This document shows, one piece after another, positions 36,401 to 44,693 of a stretch of DNA of 64,000 nt. The notes under the pieces were generated by a model, which was not told the DNA's origin, ran no database searches, and saw nothing but the letters and a program-made list of their open reading frames with translations. The stretch spans positions 84,348 to 148,347 of the forward strand of contig QVRM01003983.1 of NCBI GenBank assembly GCA_003439945.1, given 5' to 3'. Within the stretch, counting starts at the first letter, position 1. The number at the start of each line of letters is the position of its first letter. A program made the translations under genes and the position numbers. Origin of the DNA: Dermanyssus gallinae (lineage: Eukaryota > Arthropoda > Arachnida > Mesostigmata > Dermanyssidae).

Positions 36401-39400
36401 AAACATTCTGTCCTAATATCTGGCTCAACCAGCAGCTGCAAAAATAAGATTTTCCACTCGTGTGAGCCAAGGCTGCAACCTAGTAAAATAAGTGCGGTCA
36501 TGATGACGCAACTGTAGAAAAAGAAACACTGTTACTGCCTATGATGTAGCAAACAGCAACTCCGAACTGCGGTTTTCAATATTAGAAATCAGGCATACCG
36601 AACTAGATTTAAATTGCGCTGATATGACAGCCGTGCCGCCGGTTGCAAACTTCATGCCAGCCCCCACGTATCGCACGTGTTAGAAGCAGACGTATATTTC
36701 AAAACGAACGGATTACATTATGCGTGGCGCTACTTTACGGCATCCACGGAGAGAGAAAACCTGTTGTTTCGCATCTTCTATTAATATCGAAACTTAAAGG
36801 TTGTTCTATTAGATATATTTGTACTAAAAGGGTAGCTTTTATTTTTTATTTTTTTTTGCTTTTATTTGACAATAGTATATACATATTAATCCACCGGCAG
36901 TAAGAGAGCTGCTATTAGTATATGGATAAGCTTGATAGTATGATGTCGATATATGCCAAGTCTATGCATACAAAACCGGATTTTTTGAGCAAAAACAAAT
37001 GTCTCTGATTCTATAACGGGGTAATAAAATATTTTATTTAAAGTAACGGCATACACTGTGCTAATCTTTCGGGCAACTTGCGAATTTTCTACCAGAAGAT
37101 GTCCGTATCTTTAGAGGCAAATCAAATATTTACCCACTTTCGGACGTTTGTGTACAAATATTTTTTCTGCTTATAATCGGATGGAATCAAATCTGGTGAA
37201 TTACTGGGGTGGGAAAGGGGTTTCCACTGAAAGTGCTTAATAAGGTTTTCACCGACTCCGCTTTGTGTTATGACGCGTTAGGTTTCACCAGTTTCTACCC
37301 ACCACAGAGCATTATTTTGGAGGACACTTGAAAACGGTTAATTAAAGTCAAATAATTAAGTGCACAACATTGAAGACCCATTGTACCCATTCTAAAAGTT
37401 TAAAAACCCCTCGCCGGTAGCGCCAAGTATTAGAACGTATCGGATCACCGGGTTGAATGCATTGCAGTCTACACAGACAGTTACTCTCACATGATGAGAG
37501 GCGAAATTGTCTGCAAAAAGGGGCATTTACTAAGACGTATACGAGTTTTGTGTTATTTAATTGCCGCGGCTGCGATAGTGGCCTATTGTGTTATATATGT
37601 GGCTAGCTACAGCAAAAGGATATCTGCGAGTCATGACAATAGCGCCACAAATTTGAAGAAAGTAGAAATTTATGCCAAAGCTATACGAGAAGCCAAGCAT
37701 TTTTAAGCTTCTGCGGTCAAACTACTTAAGCAGAGCGAACGTGAAGAAATAATCAATGATAGTAGGAAATATATTAGAAATGCAATGGGTTGATTTCTTT
37801 TCTAGAACAAAACAATTAATACGTTTTTAACTGCCGTTAGTAACGCCATGATGATAATGAGATACTAATGGAACGACAATAAGTCTAGCTTTAAGTGCTA
37901 GAGCGACACGTCCTATTATCAGCCCTATACGCTCGTATATGCATTGTTCAGTGAAAAAACAAATCGAACTACGAATTTTGAGAAATGGATACCAAGGCTC
38001 AAAGAGCCGTCCAACTCCGTAGTGTTGTTCTTTGAATAGTTGGGCCGCGTACCGTAAGGCTAAGACTGCATATCATACATGTTAGGTCCTGCAGAATTGC
38101 TGCACGTTTACAACTGACCAGAGTTCTAGCGGCATTTCAGGAGCTCATGACTGCTATGCGCGCGGATTGAAATAATATCTCACAGAAGTTCATTGATAAG
38201 TTAATTGGATTAATGCTAAGCCGTATGACGGTCGGAATTAGGACACGCGCAGGTAATACACATTCGAAGCTGCGGTAAAAAACGAAAACAGGAGATGGGC
38301 GAAGCCTCCGAGGTGCAAGGAGCCACAGAAGCAATGATAAGGGGTAGTAAGGAGATCCCTTAACATGGAGAAAAATCTTGTAACAATATTTGTGCGAAAC
38401 ACCAAGGAAGGACTATAACACGCGCATTAAAAGTTCTCGAAAATAGCCCGATAACGCTCGAAAATAAAAACAGATGCCAACTAAAAACGACAATGGTAAT
38501 GATGTGAATATGCTACGAAGCGAGGCTGAACGATAAAGAAACACAACAGACTGCTGAAGCAGCAAGTGTCAGAAAAAAGCAAACAACTTCATGAGCACAT
38601 CAAGCCGCTCGAAGAAGAGCTTAAGCAAACGCGCACACTGGAGAAAACCAAGCAAGCTAAAGAGCTACAAGAGTGTCGGAAAATACTGTAGAACCTACAA
38701 GATGCGAACAGGTGAAAACAGAGTTGGTTAAAGAATGGTCGCAGAAGGCCCATGAGAAGACGCGGCCAGTCAAAACTAGCAGTACAGAATACCAAAGGGT
38801 GAGATGACTCCTTCAGGCTCAAGATGCCAATGATGCGGACGTATAAGACGGCTAACTCAACTATTTGCAAGAGCTAATTAGAAGCCGGCCGAAACGGCGT
38901 GGATGATAAAAACCCGCCATGTCGAGATGAATTTGGGAGAAGTCAGGACTCATTAATGAGTTAATAGGCAGCTCGAGAACCCTGATAGCGGGCACGGTAA
39001 GCGCAGAAGAACACTCTGAAGTCACGCTTGAAGTGATCGAAAAAAATTAATCAGACACTGGCTGACGACTGGAAAGCTGAAGAAGCCAAGAGAAAGAAAG
39101 CCCTCTACCATATCAGAAAAGGTAAATGCAGACTAAAGACAGTACAAACTAGCGTTAAGGTTGAGAAACATCGTCCACTTACGGGAGGGTGGGATAAAGG
39201 TGGCCACAACCGCCATATTGAAAAGCAATAAAAAAAAAGACCGCATTTGATGTCAAAGAGACCCAACAAACCACCAGGATCGCAAGAGAAACTCGAGAAA
39301 CCCCAAGCAAAAGGTTGCATCCACCCAACAGCAAAAATAAAATTGTAACGAGGACACACGGCTACCAGCCAAATACCAACGGAAGCCCTTATTAAAATCG

Positions 39401-42400
39401 CCGTAGCCAACGCCAGCCAAGTAGAGGACGATGCGCACCGCACGCCGATGCCGGAGGGTTCATGCTGTACAACAAGAGCAGGAAGAAAATAATCTTTCAG
39501 GGATGATGTTTCAGGGAAATGTGGATGGGCGCTGTGGTCCAACCCACAGTACCCGTTAAGGCGCAACGATCCGGGAAGGGCTGGACATGGGCAGAACTTA
39601 ATCGAAAACCGACAATGTTCATCTGCTACATATCGCCAAACCCGCGACGGCAGGAATTTGATTTCCTCGCGGAGGAGATCAGGCAATGTGCGGAAGAAAA
39701 AAGAAAAGCCATCCTTAATAGAAACTACTATAAGCGGCTGCATGGGGAAGCCGACGTTCGAACGGCAGAGGTCGGAAAATGTTAGAATGGCTTGCTCAAA
39801 TGGACATGACCCTCTCCAATGACGGTTTCGACCCACGTTTGAACGAAGAGACCAGTCTTCGTTTATCCATCTAACAGTCAGCAGCAAGAATGGGTACGAA
39901 AATAGGGGTAAGAAAAATACTTGTTAAGCGACCGTAAATATATATAGTGAACGAGTACGAAGGGAACTTGAGAAATATATCAGAGAAAATGGATTCCGAT
40001 AAATTTGGTGAGGGGGTGAAACGCTCCTCAGGGACAAAGCCGTGTGACGTTACAAATTTACTGCGGGAAGCGTGTGATGCGTCATCTAACTATAGACCGG
40101 TCGGGACCCGTTGCAATCCACCGCCTAAATACTGCTAGACAACAGCCTCACCTCGCACATTTCAACTTATGCAAGTTATGACGGGGCACGGGCGCTTCCA
40201 GAAGTGCCTGCACAGGATAGACAAGGCTCCGAACCCTGCGTGCGTCATGCGCAGGATCGGCGAAGTGGATGATGTCACTCACACCGTCGTCCTCCACAAG
40301 AAGACGCACCTATTTTATCATCATATTTATTTCACTCATATTGAGTATGCATATAATATAAACAATTATACAGATTATACAATCAGCTGCTCACGGCATG
40401 TTACTCGAGAGAGGCAGTGCATCCTCGGAGTCCTCGGAGACGGCGATGACGGATCTAGTCGCTGCCATGATTGACGACGAGCGCAGGTGGGACCCTGAAG
40501 TGAATCTGGTAGAGAGCGCTCTGAAAAGAAAGAACGATACGCAACATGCGCGCTGACAGCGCCTGGCAAGGAGCGCCGGCCCGGACGTTAGAGAGAAAAG
40601 TACGGAAACAAATACGGAGAACAAAATACACAGAAGAACCGCAATTTTTCATCGAAGTAAAGGGCAAGCTCTTTCCTTAAAAAAAATTTACATATATATA
40701 TATGAGAGACGGTAAAAATACCTACCAATTTCCGTAGTCAGCAAAGTTGTCAAGGACGTTCTACTTTTAATACTGTATGATTGCTTTGAAAAATAGGACA
40801 GGAAGCCATTAAGATTTATGACACAATAGTGCTATTTGTGAACTGATTGCCTGCTTGTTGCAATACTGGCGAATATAGTAACCTAAGGATTTGTTTTAGA
40901 ATAATAGGACATACCAATTGTAAGTATATATTAGGTAAGTCAGAAAGTTCGTCGGCTTTCTGGGACCACATTTTTGAAATTCCCGCGCTCTGCAGCAGGG
41001 CCGCCTGAGAGTGCGGCTGGGTGTTTACATTCAGGAGCAGACCCGTGGCGGCGCGACGGTATACCGGTTCCAACTTTACCGTTTCGTTTGCGGAATTGGC
41101 AGCTGTTTGCAATGGAGGACAAAAATACGCATTTTCGACACATTATGTTGTTCTCCTACTGTGAAGGCATAAGTGCAGCGCAAACAACCCGGAGGATATG
41201 TGCAGTCTACGGCGAAAACGCAGTACATAAATCCACAGTCGAAAAGCGATTCGCCCGTTTCAAAGCTGGAAACTTCAATCTCGAAGATGAACCGAGGTCA
41301 GGACAACCCAATGTTGTGGAGACCGACGAAGTCATAAGCCTGGTTACTTCAAACCCAGGTTTGACCATAAAAGAAATTGAAGATGTAACGGGAGTCTCCC
41401 ACGGAACCGTTTGGAATCGCCTCCATGATGCAGGTTTCTCGTGCAAGCGGAATATCTGGCTACCACACGACCTCAATGATAGGCAGCTTGAAGGGCGAGT
41501 CGATACCTTTCACGCACTCCTCCGGAAGAACTCGAATGAGCCATTTCTGAGGAGATTGATAACCGGCGATGAAAATGGATACTCTACAGAAACGTAACAC
41601 AGAAAAGAAGTTGGGTCCCCAGAGGTTCTCAGGCCGCAGCTATCCCTAAACCCGAAATTCATCAGAAGAAGGTTATGCTGTGCTGCTGGTGGGACTGTAA
41701 GGGCGTCGTGTATTTTGAGCTGCTTCCAATGGGTCAGACGATCAACTCCGTCGTCTACTGCAGACAACTCGAAGATTTGAAGGCTGCAGTAGCAACGAAG
41801 CGCCCGGATTTGTCAAACAGGTGGGGCGTCACTTTTCAACATGATAAGGCGACACCACACAAAAGTTTGGCCACCCGGCAAAAATTGGCGGAGTTTGATT
41901 GGGATGTGCGGCCGCACCCAGCTTATAGTCCCGACCTCGCACCATCTGATTATCACTTGTTCAGGTCTCTCCAGAACTCCCTTGATGGCACAACATTTGA
42001 ATCTTTGGAGGCTATAAAAAATCACCTCACTCAGTATTTCGACGAGAAGGACAAGACGTTCTGGGAGAAAGGAATCATGGATCTACCGAGGCGATGGGCG
42101 AAGGTTATCGAACAAAACGGTCAATATATCATTGAATAAAAATACTGTTGTCTGCATAAATAAGGCTCTTTAAAATCGGGTAAAAAAGCCGACAAATTTT
42201 TTGACTTACCTAATATATATACAGGGTGTTGCAGGAATATTTGAAGCGCGATATGTGGAATTGTAGAGCTCGTTAAAGCAAATGTTTTTTGCAATGGAAC
42301 ATAGTCTCTGAGAAGTCTTGTTTCGGAGTGAGAGTAAAATTACTACAAATTGTGACACTGGTGTTTTTGCCCGACATAGGTGCACAAAATGTGCTGTTGC

Positions 42401-44092
42401 GAGACAAGACGTTGTCTTCCTTGACAGAAACTAAGCACACCGTCGTGTTCGTGAAAAAATTCTTCTCCATCTGAAGAATATGCAAGGCCGGTCAGAAGAC
42501 GCGACATGGTCGCTTAGAAGAGAATTCGCCAAAAATGAAGTTCTTTATTAGCGTTTACGCCAAATACTTCAGAATCATAACCCTACGACCACCCACGTGT
42601 TCAAAGCTAATATATGCGCAATGCGAGCTGTGGTTGCGGAGTAATTACGATTTTTCGGTGGGATGTCCAGATTAAACATGTAAAATGACTGTGTGGCGAC
42701 GTTCACTACTGCCGACGTGTCGCGCGACAGCCGCAGCGCGTCATTTTTCATGCACTTAATCTCGACATGCCATCCGAAAAATTGTCATCACTCCACAACC
42801 ACAGCTCGCATTGCCATAAGTTTGGTACCAAAATGATCGTCATAAAATGCGCATTTGCTGAATATGTCCGTTTTGAGCGCTGTGAGTGGTTGTAGGGTTA
42901 TGATTTTGAAGTATTTAGCGTGAACGCTAACAGAGAACTTCATTTTTGGCGAATTCTCTTCTAAGCGACCATGTCGCGTCTTCTGACCCGCCTTGCATAT
43001 TCTTCAGATTTTCATCAGGAACACGTCGGTGTGCTTAGTTTCTGTCTAGGAAGACAGTGTCACAAATTGTAGTAATTTCACTCTCACTCCGAAACACGAC
43101 TTCTCAGAGACTATGTTCCATTGCAAAAAACATTTGCTTTAACGAGCTCTACAATTCCACATATCGCGCTTCAAATATTCCTGCAACACCCTATATATAT
43201 TTAATCAACATAAAATGACACAAACACGCCGTGTGTGTACAGTGTGCAAAATAGATTGCAAGTTAACCTTGTACTAGCCTGCTTTGCCTTCTGCCACACA
43301 AAGAGACCAAACAAATTATTGACCATCTTAAGCGCGAACTTGGTTGCAGTATGCCATTTTCTGCAAACCAGCCAGCAACACAGTCTATCGCATGTGTGTC
43401 GTTATGTCTAATAAAAATGGCATACCTCGGGAAGATTTACCTTAGTCCCGTTTATTTTAGCGACGACAATGTTGTGGTTGAACCTAGAGAGAGCATAATG
43501 TATATAGTTATAAGCACAGTAAATTGTGTTTCGTTTATAAGCACGTTTCAGCCTTGAGTCCTCTCAAGAAGTGTAAACCTATGTTAAGCTGGGTCTAGAA
43601 ACTTATTGAATATGAACGACTTTATCAAGTGAACGTCTACTGGTTTGCAAATGTTTTAAACTATTCTAATGTTAATTTGAAGAACGTAGCCAGAAAGTGC
43701 GCAAAAAACTCACAAAAAAACAAGGTTTCCCTTGCTAATTGTTATAATTGACTAATTACTTGTTCTCTAAAGTGTATAAAATATTTTGCGTCGTAACGTC
43801 ACCCGCATGATGAAGACGCGCATTCAACAATTACACGATTGTACGCGAATGGCGGCTATTATCCAGCCCAAAAACATTACGAGGTGTCACACATTTATGA
43901 TGAACAAGAGAAATGCGCAAGAGTCGTCACATGCTACGTCAAAACAGTTACACAATAAGACACTTAGCAGTGAAATTTATAAAGATACGTGCATACGTTT
44001 AGATCCCAAAATGGCGCATTAATTTTATGCCAGAACTTCATCTTAGTGCAGCTCACTAGTTTTAATGTAAGTCAGTCTAATAAATAAATATA

Positions 44093-44191
<99 letters not shown>

Positions 44192-44486
44192 ATAGTATCT
44201 AACGTATGTAATACAAATGTTATCTTTTAAGGTTAATCAATACATTATATATATGAAAGACAGAGGGGAAAATTACCTACCAATTTCCGTAGTCAGTAAA
44301 GTTGTCAAATGACGTTCTACTTTCAATATTGTATGATCGACTTTAAATAGAGGGCAGGATGTCATTAAGATCACAAATGGCAATATGACGCAATAGTACT
44401 ATTTGTGAACGCAAAGCTGATGATTGCCTGGTTTTTGTAATATTGGCGAATATAAGGATTTTCATAATGAAGCTATGGATTTCAGG

Positions 44487-44527
<41 letters not shown>

Positions 44528-44659
44528 GGTTTATTGACACCCAGGTTGAGTAAAATTATAAACATATACATCAGACACAACTAGTGCTTCCTTCATGTCA
44601 TGGTCTTCCCTCATCTTGCTAGCTCAGCTATTGACTGAACTGCAGGACATGCTGCGGCG

Positions 44660-44693
<34 letters not shown>

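Noticed and set aside
39105..39887. 260-codon open frame on the minus strand, the longest single frame in that area
   Set aside because: It lies antisense to a recognisable R1 endonuclease and ORF1 remnant on the + strand. Its product is Phe/Leu/Ser/Trp-rich without domain signature, as expected of an antisense shadow.
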